Assembly (NCBI GenBank): GCA_039545355.1
Contig: BCJJ01000006.1
Location: 434,001-498,000 of the forward strand
Direction of reading: 5' to 3'
Origin: Trichosporon coremiiforme
Lineage: Eukaryota; Basidiomycota; Tremellomycetes; Trichosporonales; Trichosporonaceae
Length of the DNA stretch: 64,000 bases
Positions 1 through 11,955 of the stretch are shown here, in pieces. Numbering within the stretch: position 1 is the stretch's first letter; every line of letters begins with the position of its first letter. A model generated the notes under the pieces. That model did not search any database. It saw only the letters and a program-made list of their open reading frames with translations, and was not told the DNA's origin. The translations under genes were made by a program, and so were the position numbers.

Positions 1-79
1 CTCAATCCATCTCGCCGGGTTCATTCCATCTAAACCCAGCCCTCGCCGACACGTACCAGCTCGCTGCGCTTGCTGGCGC

Positions 80-996
80 TCACTTCTTCTCGTCGTACTC
101 CTTCTTCCAAGCGTCGTACTTCTCCCTCATCTCGCGGTTCCTCCTCTTGTACTCCTCCTTCTCGGCCTCGCTGAGCTCGTTCCAGAGCTCACCTGCCCTC
201 TTTCCAATATACCTGCGCAGCTCCATGCGGGGCTTGCCCTCGCCGACGCCATCCTGGACGAGCGTCTTCGCCTGAGCCTCCTGGGCGATCTTGGGCGTCG
301 CATCGCGGAGGAAGAGGAAGAAAGGTCCAATGGGCCGGCCAGGGTTACCCGGCGCATCGTCGAGACGGCGCTTGAACGCCTCCTTGCCTCCGGGGGTCAG
401 GACGGGCTTCTTCCTGTCCGCCTGGGCTGCGCGCATCTGCTCAGGCGTCAGGGAGGTGTACCACTTCTCGTAGGCTGCTTGGGCAGCGACCCGCTCCTTC
501 TTCGACGCCTCGTTGTAGCTCTGAACCTCGCCGTAAGGCAGGTTGCCCCATGCCTTGCCGCAGTCGCGCGCCAGGTCCGTGATCTTGAGCCGGCCGTTCT
601 CGGGATCGAGGTACTTCGAGCGGTTCTTCTGGAAGAACTCCTGGAAAAAGAGCGTGTACGGCGACGCGCCGCGCTTGGGCGGGGAAGGGTAGTCCTCTGG
701 TCGTTAGCGAGTTAGCGATACGCGAGCGGAGCGAGCCCGGAGGGGGTGTCCAGCTACTGAGTACGCTAGTTGCACCAGCTGTACTAGGAATTTCAATCCA
801 GACCGCGGATCAAACCCCTACAGCTTGTTGAGCAACGATGGACATCCATCAGACGACCACCGGGCGATGCGGCCCATCTAAATCTCCCGCCGCTCATTGC
901 ACGCTACTCACTCTTCTTGAGGACGATCGGGGAGGTGGAGAACGCGCGCGTCTCGGCGCGGACGGCGGCCAAGAAGCCGGTGCGGAGAAGAGACAT
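80..996 (-). CDS. Mitochondrial two-HMG-box DNA-binding protein
   Basis: Model: exons 996-912 and 696-80, 233 aa. The exon 1 donor is GTGAGTAGCG and the acceptor follows a CTAAC branch site, joining the frames exactly. The first ~28 residues are basic, hydroxylated and lack acids except one (MSLLRTGFLAAVRAETRAFS), a typical mitochondrial presequence. Residues ~30-105 form an HMG box (PKRGASPYTLFFQEFF) and residues ~145-225 a second (GRPIGPFFLFLRD, then WNELSEAEKEEYK). Two tandem boxes behind a presequence is the architecture of mtDNA-packaging proteins such as Abf2/TFAM, so a role in compacting or transcribing mitochondrial DNA is inferred. The second box is less canonical than the first. A nuclear HMG protein is the alternative, but the presequence argues against it. 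Confidence 0.85.
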
Positions 997-1406
997 GATG
1001 GATGGCTGTGTGGTGTAGATTGCAATCTCAAGGCCAAGATTGTTTGCGCACGGCGACTCAGGTCTGGATGCGAGTAATCTGAGAGTGCAAGGAATGACGT
1101 TGGGCCGCGCGAACTGCCTGATCGGGAAATATTTCCGCCTATAACTGCCATGTGGCAACCATAAGCTTGGCTTCATTAGAACTTCATTACAATCTTCATT
1201 TGGATTGATTTCGCCAGTGGCCAGTCGGGATTTGGATTCCGTTACTGGGCCAGCTTCGTCGCTTGGTGACCTGGGCAGTGAGTGGGTCGGAGTGCGTGGC
1301 CGAATGTGAGGCCGGTGGCCTCGTCAAATGCAAGACATGCATGAACATTATAGTACATATGCGCAGATGATTAGGTGGGTGGTGGTACACAAGAAAGTAG
1401 ATCTAT
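997..1406. other. Intergenic, HMG gene to MFS gene
   Basis: About 410 bases between the start of the HMG-box gene and the stop of the MFS gene, both on the minus strand. It should hold the HMG promoter and the MFS 3' region. I see no repeat, RNA gene or convincing ORF in it. Confidence 0.6.
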
Positions 1407-3441
1407 TTACTTCTCCTTGACCGTCTGAAACGGTTCGAGCTTCTCCGTCTCGGATCCCCGCTCTCCTGGCGGGGTGGAAGGAGGCGACTCGGGTCCCTCC
1501 TCATTCTCCTCCGGCGGTGCGCTCGTCGCCTGGCTCTCTCCCTCACGCTTCGCCAGATGCCTCTCGCGCCATTTGGCGCCCTTGAAGCTGACCAGCACGA
1601 GACCTGCGCAGGAACACGTGAGCAACCCAGCGAACAGAGTATACAGTCCTCCGTCGCCGATAGCATGCAGAATTGGAAGCGCAATCTGGCTCATGACGCA
1701 CGCGCAGATTCCGCGCACCATCGAGTTGTTGCCGACTGCACTGCTCGATTTGCCCGGGTTCGCGTCGACGAGATAAGCGAGCGTGTTGGAGTACACGAAG
1801 AGGATGGAGAATCCACCAAAGAAGAGCGCGACTACTGGACCCGCAATGTGTGTCTTGAAGTCCATCGTCCATGCGTACACCAGAAAGCTCGCGATCATGA
1901 GCGGCATACCGCTGAAACTCGCTTTCAAGCGCATCTCGGGTGTCGACTTGCCGCCGTTCTTGGCTGTGAGGCGTTTCAGGACGCGGTCGCTGAGCCGCCC
2001 ACCCACGAGGGAGCCGGTCATGTTGCCAATGCCGAAAGCGAGGATGACGAGTCCGATGTGCAAGGGGTTGTAGGAATAAGGTGCGGCGGACAATGTGACA
2101 GAGCAGGTGTACACGATCGTGTACTGCGCCGCGAAGAGGAAGCCGGAGCAGATCAGTACGACCGTGTTGCTCGGCACACGCCAGATGGAGACCATAACCG
2201 GCAACGGGTTGACATCACGGAGGGTGGGGCGGTACTCTGCTCCCTCCTTGTCCTTTTTGTGCATCCACGCGGGCGTATGTCGGCGCCACCAGCTCGGTGC
2301 TCCTTCCGCCTTACTCGTCGCCGCTTCGACATCGGCCGTGGCCTCTGTGAGCGCGGGCGTAACGACCCCACTCGTGATACGGGAATGGACGGCCGTCGTC
2401 GCCGGAGTCGTCGCATCAGACCCAAGCCCGCGCGAGAGCTTGCGCTGCCGTTTCTTCTCGAGTTGGGCTTGGCGCTTCAGTTCCCGCTTCAGCGCATCCG
2501 TGATCGCTTTCTGGTAGATCCTGCTGCGTTCCTTGCGCCAAGTGTCGGGGAAGAAGAGGAAGGCGATCACCATGCAGAACCCCCACACGGCGAGGAAGTA
2601 CTGCGTGCTCCTCCAGCCCCACGCGTTTCCCAGTGCTCCGCCGATGAGACTGCCGAGGGACGGGCCGAGCATGGGCATAGCGTAGAAGAGACCCATCTTG
2701 CGTCCGCGTTCTTTCACTTCGTACATGTCCGCTAAGGACCCGGCGCCGGCGGATAAGACGGCACTGCTGCCACACGCAACAACGATACGCATCCCGATCA
2801 GCACGGACATGTTCGGTGACCTGGAGCCGATCGCAATAGCCGCAGTGTAGAGAATGAAACTCGCGATGTAGACCGGTTTCCGGCCTATGATTTCGCCGAT
2901 ACTGGCCCAGATGACGGGCACGCCGCCCTGGAACAGGATGAAGAGGGAAAGACTCAGGCCAATTTGCGCGTCGCTTGCGTGCAGGTCCTGTTTCACGTCA
3001 TCGATGACGGGATTGTAGATCGAGGGCGAGATCATGGGCGCGAGCTGAGGTTAGCGTGCTTCTACCTCCCACATCTCCTCATGCCTCCACACTCTGGACG
3101 TCGGTACCGGTGCCCTCCCCGGACTCCACACGACGCCTCCACAGTCCAACGCCACAGCTACTCACCACCGCAAACGACATGAGATAGAGAACCACCGTCT
3201 TTTTCCGGTTCGACCACTCGCGGGGATCGTCGTCGACGGGCGCGTGTTCGATGTCAATGACAGGCAGGCGGTCCCTGTAATCGACGCGATCCTTCGCCTC
3301 GGCGGGCAGCACGTCGAAGTGCGCATGGTGCGAGATGACGGGCTGGAGCGGGAGGCCGTGGTCGGGCTCGGAGGTGATGTCGGAACAGACGGAGCCGCGC
3401 TTCTCTCGCCGGTCGTAGGGGTCGTCGCGCTCGGCGCCCAT
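1407..3441 (-). CDS. MFS transporter, DHA1 (drug/polyamine:H+ antiporter) type
   Basis: Model: exons 3441-3166 and 3044-1407, 637 aa. The splice rejoins MSFAV to LAPMISPSIYNPV, the conserved TM1 segment of fungal DHA1 carriers (APLISPSIYNP-like), which supports this junction. Motif A is present as GEIIGRKPVY, and GPSLGSLIGGALG matches the DHA1 motif C region in TM5. The N-terminal ~80 residues are a soluble acidic tail. A long charged, Lys/Arg-rich cytoplasmic loop separates the two six-helix halves, and the C-terminus is Glu/Pro-rich and cytosolic. The carrier should sit in the plasma membrane and export drugs, weak acids or polyamines by proton antiport, as in Qdr/Tpo-type transporters. The exact substrate cannot be read from sequence. 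Confidence 0.9.
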
Positions 3442-4157
3442 GGTGGTAGTGTGTCAAGTGTCGAAGCTCGTGCGCTCTCCACTGTTTCTGGGGCGGAGAG
3501 TCTTGGTGCGAAAGTCCGTGAACGCCGTTAATGCCCCACGGCGTTCCTGGTGGGTCGGTGTGAGTTGCGTCTGCCAGCGGGCTGCGTCCGTCTTATGAGA
3601 GCGTTGTGTTCAGAAGAGTGAAGATGAGAAGCCAGAATTGGTCAGCAGAGGCTCCAATGTTGATACAGATCCCCAGGTCCCCGACATGCCGGCGGACTCG
3701 AGTTAGCACATGGAGCACGATGGTCGGTAAAATATAACTCGACCGCAGACTTGGGCAATCAACGGTGAAAACCGACATCTATCTAGGAAATCTCACCGGC
3801 CCTGGCCGAATCTCGGCCGAACTCTCGCGTGGTCCGTAGATCACGTGAGAGTGCTCCACCATATGTTGCATCTGCTCCCGCGCGATTCGCCACCTGGTCT
3901 CACGACAGGCCCGCATTTGGTTCCGCCCAGCGACGCAACGACGCAATGTCTCGTATGGAGGCCGGTCGCGTTCCCAAAAAGTCGCGGGGTGGAGGTCATA
4001 CATTCGAGATTCTCGATGTCGTGATCACCTTGATCATCCAGCCCTCGGCCCTCGAGAGCATTGCTGACCATGTTATCATATGCCTCACAGCTCCACAACT
4101 CTTGATCTCTTGTCCCCTCTCTCTCTCTGACACATCTGCACCACCACTGAGACTACC
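3442..4157. other. Divergent promoter region, MFS / MET16
   Basis: About 716 bases between two divergently oriented genes. It contains a CACGTG site at 3842-3847 and a pyrimidine-rich tract just before the MET16 start. No coding potential was found. Confidence 0.6.
3842..3847. promoter_or_regulatory. CACGTG E-box upstream of MET16
   Basis: The palindrome CACGTG, inside TCACGTGA, lies 316 bp before the PAPS reductase start. In budding yeast this is the Cbf1 (with Met4) site that activates sulfate-assimilation genes including MET16, so sulfur control is a reasonable inference. The same motif also occurs upstream of unrelated genes in this window, so it may be a general promoter element here. 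Confidence 0.45.
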
Positions 4158-5086
4158 ATGACCGTCGATAGCGACGTCCTCACCCCCCAGTACTCGCCTG
4201 AGCAGCTAGCCGAGATCAACAAGCAGCTTGACGGAAAGTCGCCCCAGGAGGTCCTTGCCTGGGCAATTGACAACATTGATGGGCTCTACCAGACCACCGC
4301 GTTCGGTCTGTGAGTAGCTTGACGTGTGTCGTAAGCTGACAGCAGCACCGGCCTCGCCGCCGTCGACATGATCTCTAAGATCTCGCAGGACCGCGAGGAG
4401 ACCCACCTTGTGCCCCTCGTGAGCTACACACTCTGTGGCCTCAGCTGACGTCAGATCTTCCTTGACACGCTGCACCACTTCCCCGAGACGCTCGAGCTCT
4501 CGCAGAACGTGGCCGACACGTACATCGCCCCTCTGCATGTGTACCGCCCTCCCGGGGCTGAGACGGCCGACGAGTTCGCGGCCAAGTACGGCCCGAAGCT
4601 GTGGGAGACGGACGAGGCGAGCTACGACTACCTCGTCAAGGTCGAGCCGGCAGCCAGGGCGTACAAGGATCTCGGCGTGCGTGCAGTGATCACGGGCCGG
4701 CGGCGAAGCCAGGGCGCGGACCGTTCCAACCTCGCCGCCGTCGAGGTCGACGAGCGCGGTCTCATCAAGGTCAACCCTCTCATCACCTGGAGCTTCAAGG
4801 AGGTCAAGGACTATGTGGACAAGGAGTGAGCTTTCCAGCACCACAGAAGCTGACAAACAGGGGTGTGCCGTACAACTCGCTGCTGGATCAGGGATACAAG
4901 TCGATCGGGGACTGGCACTCTACGGCCAAGCCGGACCCGAACGCTGCGGACGCGGGTGAGCGCTCAGGACGCTGGCAGGGCAAGGCCAAGTCTGAGTGCG
5001 GGCTGCACACAAACTACTTTGAGATGAAGAAGAAGTTTGAGGAGAAGGCTGCCGCCCAGGCTACCGCGAACGCACCCGTTCAGTAG
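4158..5086 (+). CDS. MET16: Phosphoadenylyl-sulfate (PAPS) reductase
   Basis: Model: exons 4158-4309, 4346-4418, 4455-4825 and 4861-5086, 273 aa. The enzyme reduces PAPS to sulfite and PAP using thioredoxin, in cytosolic sulfate assimilation leading to cysteine and methionine. Diagnostic segments are QTTAFGLTGLAAVDM (PAPS-binding loop), LFLDTLHHFPET-like IFLDTLHHFPET, TGRRRSQG, and the catalytic-cysteine motif KSECGLH near the C-terminus. The cysteine pairs that bind an FeS cluster in APS reductases are absent, so PAPS is the expected substrate. The three introns are 36, 36 and 35 nt. Introns 2 and 3 start GTGAGCT and carry AGCTGAC before the acceptor, making them the reference for minimal introns elsewhere in the window. 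The first acceptor is ambiguous by 3 nt (CAGCAG), adding or dropping one serine. Confidence 0.95.
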
Positions 5087-5803
5087 ATTCGTTGCTAATC
5101 GATATGTATTCCTAGTGCCACTGTAATGTCGATGGTTATCGGAGGGAGGACCTAGACCTACGGCCAGGGCCAATGACTGACGCTCCGTTTGGTGACCTAG
5201 GTGGAGGCCGTTTATCAGCCTGCCGAAATGTCAGCCAGCCAACCAGTCACGATGACGCGTTGAGTCGAACAAGTTTTCATGCTGGTAATGATTGAGTCTG
5301 ATGCAAAGGTCCGTATGCATAATGCATTGTCTGTGTGGAAGGAATAGAAGTGAAAGCGGACAGACAGAGGACTGTGTGAAAGCAGAGCGTATCGGGCTTA
5401 TCGCTTGGTGTGGGTGTGCCCAATCTGACTTTGGTGTCATTGCGATCGGCACACGTTCCTCGATTCCAGATTCATGACCATCCTCCTTACTCCTTGTTGA
5501 TACTTCCCCACACCTTGGCCCCGAACATACACGTTTGCTACGTGACACCCCCACACCATCCGTCGTCTTTTGCGGTAACTACTCGGCCCTCCCTACTACC
5601 CATATATCTGATCGGCCCTCCCCCGTTGTTCGTCGCTGTCGTCACTCGATCCGGCAACCACCGACTCCGCGTACTCCGAGTCGAAATCGATCGGAGCCGC
5701 CGCAGCTTTCATCCGCTGAAAGCTGCAACTCCGCTCACACCGCGCCCGTGCTGGATCACAAGCGCTGATCCCAGTGCAGCGGTCTGAGTGACAACACTAG
5801 CGC
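5087..5803. other. Intergenic, MET16 to BTB/RCC1 gene
   Basis: About 717 bases. The second half is C/T-rich and probably the promoter and 5' leader of the downstream gene. No other gene, RNA or repeat seen. Confidence 0.6.
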
Positions 5804-8800
5804 ATGGTCAATCTTCACGCACACTATTACCATGGCAACGTCAAGGCGTTCCGCCAGGAGCTCGACGGCGCCGCTCCGCCTCCCGCTGCCCCGCGCAGCG
5901 GCGCCAACCCGTCGAGCGCGTCTGGCGGGCGGTCCTGGACCCAGAACGGCTTCGCTCAGGCCGCGGTGAAGGCGGACCCGAATGAGCGCGACGCGCTTGG
6001 AAGAACGTGAGTACCCCAGCGGTGCCTTACGACGGATTGGCCCGGTGGCGACAAGGGAGAAAACGCTGACAGCAGTGTCCTCATGTTAGCGGCTGCGAAC
6101 CCGAGTCAGCAGGCTTATGGCTTCTTCTGCATCCTGCTCCGCAACCCGAACCTCTCAGTGAACCTTCAGGACTACGAGTCGGGGTACACGGCGCTGCACC
6201 GCGCGCTGTACGCCGGCAACATCCGCGCCGCCCGCGACCTACTCGCGCGTCACGACATCGACGTCTCCGTCAAGGACTCGGAGGGTCTGACACCCTTTGA
6301 CCTCTTCAACGGTACTGTCGACGGCACCAACCCCGGCGCCGAGGAGACCGGCACCGACCTGTTCACCTGGGGCGTGAACCGCAACTACGCGCTTGGCACC
6401 CCGGACTCGAGCGATAAGGCGTTCCCAGACCGGATCAACCTGCTCACGCAGAGGCAGGCGAGCGACAACCCCGATCCGGCACAGCGGTTCTTCAACGTCG
6501 GCGTCAAGGACATCAAGATGGGCAAGCTGCACACGGCAGTCGTCACGACCGAGGCGCGCGGCAACGTCAGCCTGTGCGGTTTCGGCAGCGGCGGCCGGTT
6601 AGGTCGCTCGCTGCACAGCCAGCTCGCGCTTGTCCCGCTACCCGACCTCCCGCACACGATTGTGGACATTGCGCTCGGCCAGGACCATACACTCGCGCTC
6701 ACGTCGGGTGGCTACATGCTGTCGTGGGGCAACAACCGCTTCGGCCAGCTGGGTTACGTGATCGACGCGCCCGAGACACCGAACCCGTTCGCGAAGGACG
6801 GGGACGAGCTGATCCAGACGTCGCCGAAGCGCATCATTGGCTCGCTGAAGAAGGAGTGGGTGCGTGGCGTAGCCGCGGGCCGCATGAGTAGCGCGTGCTG
6901 GACCGCCGACGGGCTGTACACTTGGGGCACAAACCTGGGCCATCTCGGGTACGAGAAGGCGGGTACGCCGCTGCAGATGGTCCCTCGGCGGGTGACGGCG
7001 ATCACGCAGCCGGTCCTCGACGTCGCGCTGTCTGACTATGCTATGCTGGTGCTCCTCGACAGCAATGAGGTGCTCTGCTTCCACCACGATACGCACTTCA
7101 AGATCAACTTTAGCTCGCCGCCCAAGTCGCTCAAGGCGCCCAAGAACCCGGGCCAGGTCACACTCGATCCCAACATCTGCAAGGTCACGAGCTGCGGGCA
7201 GACGTTCGCGACGTTGTCCAAGAAGGGCGATGTGTGTACGTTCACCCTCCCGCATCCGTCTGAGGAAGCGACGAAAGACGTCCGCGACCGGCACGTCATT
7301 GTCAAGCCGCAGGTGCAGTGGGCGCTCCGGCGCAACTTCACCGCCGTCAAGGACATGGCGCTCGGCTCGGACGGAACGATGATCGTGTGCACGCACTCCG
7401 GACACGTCTTTGTGCGGCAGCGAAGCAAGGCCGGCTCTGGCCAGCTGAAGTTCAAGCGCATTCCCTACCTGCAGCGCATCATCAAGGTGGCCGCGAACGA
7501 GAGCGGGGCGTTCGCTGCCATCCGCGTCGACGCGCGTCCTACCCCGATCCAGCTCAAGGGCAACGTGCTCGAGGAGGACATGTTCCTCCTGCAACCGCAC
7601 TTCCGGCGATTCGAGAGCCAGATGACGGCCGAGGACTTTGAACAGAAGATTGCCCCGAAGCACGACGAGGATGATGAGGAGGAGGCCGTCAACACGGTCC
7701 AGCGCGACACTGAGGTTGCGGTGCACATGTGCCAGATCCTCAGCCGATGGCAGGCGTCCAACAACGACAGCCTCTTCGCGTGGTCCGAGTCGCTCCTCGG
7801 ATCCGACATCACGGTCAACGTCGGCGACTACGCGATTCCCGCGCACAGCGTCATTCTGTCCCTCCGCTCGTCTGTGCTCGCCAAAGTGCTGAAGGGCAAG
7901 AGACTTCCGGGCCTGCGGTTTGAGGATGGCGCGCTCCACATGGACGTGTGCCATCCCCTCGTGGCGTTCCTGCTCCTCCAGTACCTGTACTCGGACGACG
8001 TGGCTACGGTGTGGGACAACCGTGTCGCCACGATTATCAACACGCGATTCAAGGATCTCGGGATCCCGGTTGGCGACGTCAAGGACGACCTGCGGCGGAT
8101 AGCGGAGGTGCTCCAGCTGGCGCCGTTGCTGCCCGTGCTCTCGCTTGGCTCCAAGTCGGAGATCACGCAGCGGACACTCGCGCGGGATTTGGCCGCGTTC
8201 TTCTCGCAGACGTTCAATCCGCCCTCGCCTAAATGTGATGTCGTCGTCATTCTCGCGGACCGCGAGGTGGCAGCGCAGAGTGTACTGTTACGTGCGCGAT
8301 GTCCGTTCTTCGAAGCCTTCTTCGCGGACCAGGACTGGACCCTCGCTCGCCGCGAGGACGGCAAGGTCGTCATCCGCATGGAGCACCTGCGGTGGAGGCC
8401 GATGAAGCTCGTGTTCCATTTCATGCACGAGGGGATCGAGGACGATCTCTTCGACTACCTGCATCAGGAGACGCTGGACGAGTTCCTCGACTTCGTGTTC
8501 GAAGTCCTCGCCGCCGCGACAGAACTGCTAATGGACCGGCTCGTGCTCGTGTGCTCGCGCGTAATTGCGCGGCATTGCAACCCGTACAACGCGGCCGCGC
8601 TCGCGACCGAGGCCTCATTCTACCAGGCCAACACGCTCAAGAGGAGTGTGTTCGACTACATTGTCGCGTGCATGGAGACGATGCTCGAGTCCGGCCTCCT
8701 GGATGACATGGACGAGGACGTGCTCCGCGATCTCTCTAGCGTCATCGCGACCAAGCAGGAAGACAAGTCCTTCATCCCCCGCAGCGGCATCCTCATCTCG

Positions 8801-10201
8801 GAGCTCATGGCGAAACACCGCGACTGGCTTTTGCTGCAGGACATCCCGCTCCCACGCGTCCGAGCGCCGACAAAGTGGAAGCCGCGCTCGCCCGTCGTCC
8901 AGCCGCTGAGGAGCCCGCAGATCGTACCCCGGTCCCCCGGCGCGACTCCGGATCTCAAGCCGCTCTCGAGCACCAACGACGAAATCTTCAGCATGGACGA
9001 GGATCAGCCCTCGCCTCCGACACCTTCAACGCCGGCGCGTGCCAGTGCCTCTGGAAGACCGATGACACCCCTCACGCTGCCTGCCGGCAGCAGCAAAGCG
9101 CCGGTGTGGAAGAGCCGCACGGTGCAGCAGGAAAAGGTTGATCTGCGGAACATCATGGCCGAGACGGCCGCGAGTCGCACCCCGCGCAGCATCCCCGGCA
9201 CGCCGGGCACGCCGGCGATGCGCCCCGGCGCCTCACCCCAGCTCGGTCCCGTGCGACCGGGCGGCTCACCGTGGGCAGCCGTACAGGCGCCGCGCACCTC
9301 GCTCTCATCAGTGCAGGCGCAGCAATCTAGCCCTTCGAGTCCCGGCCTCGCTGGCCCTGCGCGCGCCAGTCCCTCGAGCTCTTCTCTCGCCCGACCGCCT
9401 GCGACACCGAGTGCCCCCCGCCCCACTCCTCCCACATCTAGGCCCGCGAGCAATTCGCCGTCTACGTCCCGCCTCATCAATCCAGTTAAGATGTCTCCCT
9501 CGGCTGCAGCCGCGTCCGCGCAGCCTCGACGCTCCGGCAACGGGCCGGCATGGAACACGCCGAGCTTCGCTCCCGTCAGCCCGCCGACAGTGAGCAGTGC
9601 GACGCAGGGCTTATCCCTCCTGGCGATCCAGCAGCAGGAAGAGCAAGCGGCGGCTGAACGCAGCGTGGTCCGCGCGCCTAAGAGTTTCGCAGAGATCCAG
9701 GCCGAGGAGGCGGCCGCTCAGGCGAGAGTGGCGGCGGAGCGGGCGCAGGAGGAGGAATTTGCGAGATGGTGGGCACAGGAACAGCAAAGGATGGGCGTGC
9801 AGGACTCCAGCACCGACCGTGGTGCAAGTGGACGAGGTAGAGGAAGAGGACAGCAGCGGCGTGTACCCCGTGGTCGGGGACGGGCTAATGGAGAGAGGAC
9901 TGGCGGTCCGGAAGTCGACCCGAAGGACGCGAGGATTGATGGGCCGCAGGGGAGTGACGAACCTGGCGGCAGGAGCGGTGGCGGAGGAGCAGGTGGTGGT
10001 GGTGGAGGCGGAGGCGGAGGCGGAGGCGGAGGCGGAGGCGGACGAGGGAAGAAGGGCAAGCGCGGCGGGGGCGGCGGCTCCGGAGCTGCAGCGTCGGCGA
10101 TGGCTGACGGAGAAGGCAGCAGCCAGCCCCAAGGCGGAGGCGGTGGCAACAGGAGACCGCGCAAGCCCAAACATCCCAGGGAGAAGGAAACCAAGTCATA
10201 A
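5804..10201 (+). CDS. Ankyrin-RCC1-BTB/POZ protein, IBTK-like
   Basis: Model: exons 5804-6006 and 6076-10201, 1442 aa. Ankyrin repeats lie at about residues 60-145 (GYTALHRALYAGNIRAARDLL). RCC1-type blades follow at ~160-340 (TDLFTWGVNRNYALG, LALTSGGYMLSWGNNRFGQLGY, GLYTWGTNLGHLGY). Two BTB/POZ domains sit at ~640-720 and ~785-880 (ITVNVGDYAIPAHSVIL; CDVVVILADREVAAQSVLL). This order is that of the inhibitor-of-Bruton-kinase family, whose members act as substrate adaptors for cullin-3 ubiquitin ligases; fission yeast Btb3 is similar. The last ~450 residues are Pro/Ser-rich and disordered, then become coiled (AEERA-type), RG-rich and poly-Gly, and end in Lys-rich sequence. The RG/Gly tail suggests RNA or nucleic-acid contact. 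A cullin-3 adaptor role is inferred from the family. Confidence 0.9.
9992..10042 (+). repeat. GGX trinucleotide tract encoding poly-glycine
   Basis: A run of GGT/GGA/GGC codons inside the C-terminus of the BTB/RCC1 gene encodes about 17 consecutive glycines. Such tracts are length-unstable, so allele length may vary between strains. Confidence 0.9.
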
Positions 10202-10595
10202 ACTCAACTGCATAGGGTCTCAATGTACTCGCATTCGCATCTTGCTCATTGTTGTTGCCACTCTTGCCACTGATAGTTGCGTCTACATTCTGACGTCTCA
10301 CGGTCACGGCCTGGACGTCACAGCGGGCAATCTGACGGTCGCCACCGACGCCAGGCACCGGCTCGATCCAGTGATAAGGTTGGCCCCGCTTCATGAGTGC
10401 CACGTGTGAACTATTGACATCAACGTGACGCGCTCATGAACGCGTCCCTCATGTTGTTGACCTCATACAACCTCCTCATCCGCCATTGCCGCACGTCGCT
10501 GTGCTTGACGCTGAATCCATCGCATCCCCCTCCCCCCGTCTACTCTTCTCACTTTCCCCGACCCTATCCACTTACCGCACGACGGGCAGCCCACC
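10202..10595. other. Intergenic / ASF1 promoter
   Basis: About 394 bases holding the ASF1 promoter. A CACGTG site lies at 10401-10406, about 190 bp before the ASF1 start, and C-rich sequence precedes the start. Nothing else seen. Confidence 0.55.
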
Positions 10596-11718
10596 ATGGT
10601 GAGTCGATCCAGGGACAGGCGCGTCCCAGACATTCCGGGAAAGTCACCTGCTAACGCCCACAGTCTATCGTAGGTCTTACAGAAGCTTGCGAGAGTGTAG
10701 TCTGATGATCCAGGTGAACATCCGCAACATCGAGCTCGTCAACAATCCGGCCAAGTTCGACGACGACTACCACTTCCGGATCAAATTTGAGGCCATTGCG
10801 CCGCTGGCTGAGGGTGAGCATAGGTCCGCGCGTCGCGCATCAGCGCTGTGCTGGGGAGAGGGGCAAGGACATGGAGAACGGCGGGCGGAGTGGAAATTTG
10901 GAGGAGCAGGAGGAATGAAGGAAGGATGGCTGGTCTGCTCCGCGCCGCGCGAGACGCCGCGCGAGGAAGGCAGGTGGATGCCCTGTCATGGCTCATGCCG
11001 CTCCGCCAATGACGGCTCGCCCGTCGCCAGCCCCCCCGGCCCAGGCCGCCAAAAACAAATCGCTGACAGCAGACCTCGAGTGGCGCCTGATCTACGTCGG
11101 TTCCGCGAAAAGCGAGGAGTACGACCAGGAGCTTGACTCGTGCATGGGTGAGTATTCTGCTTCTAGAAGGGAAGACCTGCTGACATCGCGTCTTCGGTCA
11201 CACATCCACACACGCCCCTTGCATCCTTCCGCGATATTCCTATAACATGACCTCATCGAACTGCAGTCGGCCCCATCCCCGCCGGAGTCAATGCTTTTGA
11301 CTTTGTTGCCCCCGCGCCCAAGCACGACCTCCTCCCCTCTGTTGACCCGGAGGAGATTCTCGGCGTCACCGTCATCATCATCACGGCCTTGTACCGCGAT
11401 AAGGAGTTTGTGCGCGTCGGCTATTACGTCAACACGGACTATGAGGACGAGCAGCTCCGCCTCGAGCCGCCTCCCCAGGTCGTCTGGGACAAGCTGTACC
11501 GCAACGTGCTCATCGAGAAGCCCAAGGTGACCCGGTTCCAGAACCCGTGGGACAGCGGCACGTCGGACCCGTACGGCGCGCCCAACGGCGACCAGCCGGC
11601 CGAGCTCGACCAGCCACTCTCCGCCGACGCCGTGTTCAACTCACCGCTGCCGCCGCCTGTCCAGAAGGCGCCTGCGCCGAGTAGCGGCATGGACGTGGAT
11701 GGAGGCGTGGCGGCGTGA
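10596..11718 (+). CDS. ASF1: Histone H3-H4 chaperone Asf1
   Basis: Model: exons 10596-10598, 10664-10669, 10714-10813, 11073-11147 and 11267-11718, 211 aa. The first exon is the ATG alone. The second is a 6-nt microexon (TCTATC), restoring the invariant Asf1 N-terminus [18 protein letters not shown]. The Ig-like core follows: [42 protein letters not shown] and [23 protein letters not shown]. The last ~55 residues are an acidic, Pro-rich disordered tail typical of fungal Asf1. Asf1 binds the H3-H4 dimer and hands it to CAF-1 or HIRA in nucleosome assembly. The 259-nt third intron is unusually long for this locus. The start rests on homology and splice signals: an ATG-only exon plus a 6-nt exon would be missed by most gene finders. 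Confidence 0.93.
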
Positions 11719-11955
11719 GCAGGAAAGGAAGCAGCAAACAACATCTCAAAATAGACAGCAGACAGACTGTAGTCCAGACAAAGCCAGGCAAGCACACGGG
11801 CGGTGTGCATGGGCTTTTTGTACGTTTTTGTTAGTAGAGCGGCAGATTAATCGGATACGGATGGCTGTATCCCTCGGTCTTGCCAACCATGTAGTCTGAA
11901 AATATGATGTACGATGCGTGCAGAAAAGCTCTCTTCTCTCTCTATCTATAGCTAA

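Noticed and set aside
1557..2735. A 392-codon plus-strand frame opposite the MFS transporter
   Set aside because: Antisense shadow of a clear membrane transporter.
6638..7954. A 438-codon minus-strand frame inside the BTB/RCC1 gene
   Set aside because: Antisense shadow; its composition follows the sense codons.
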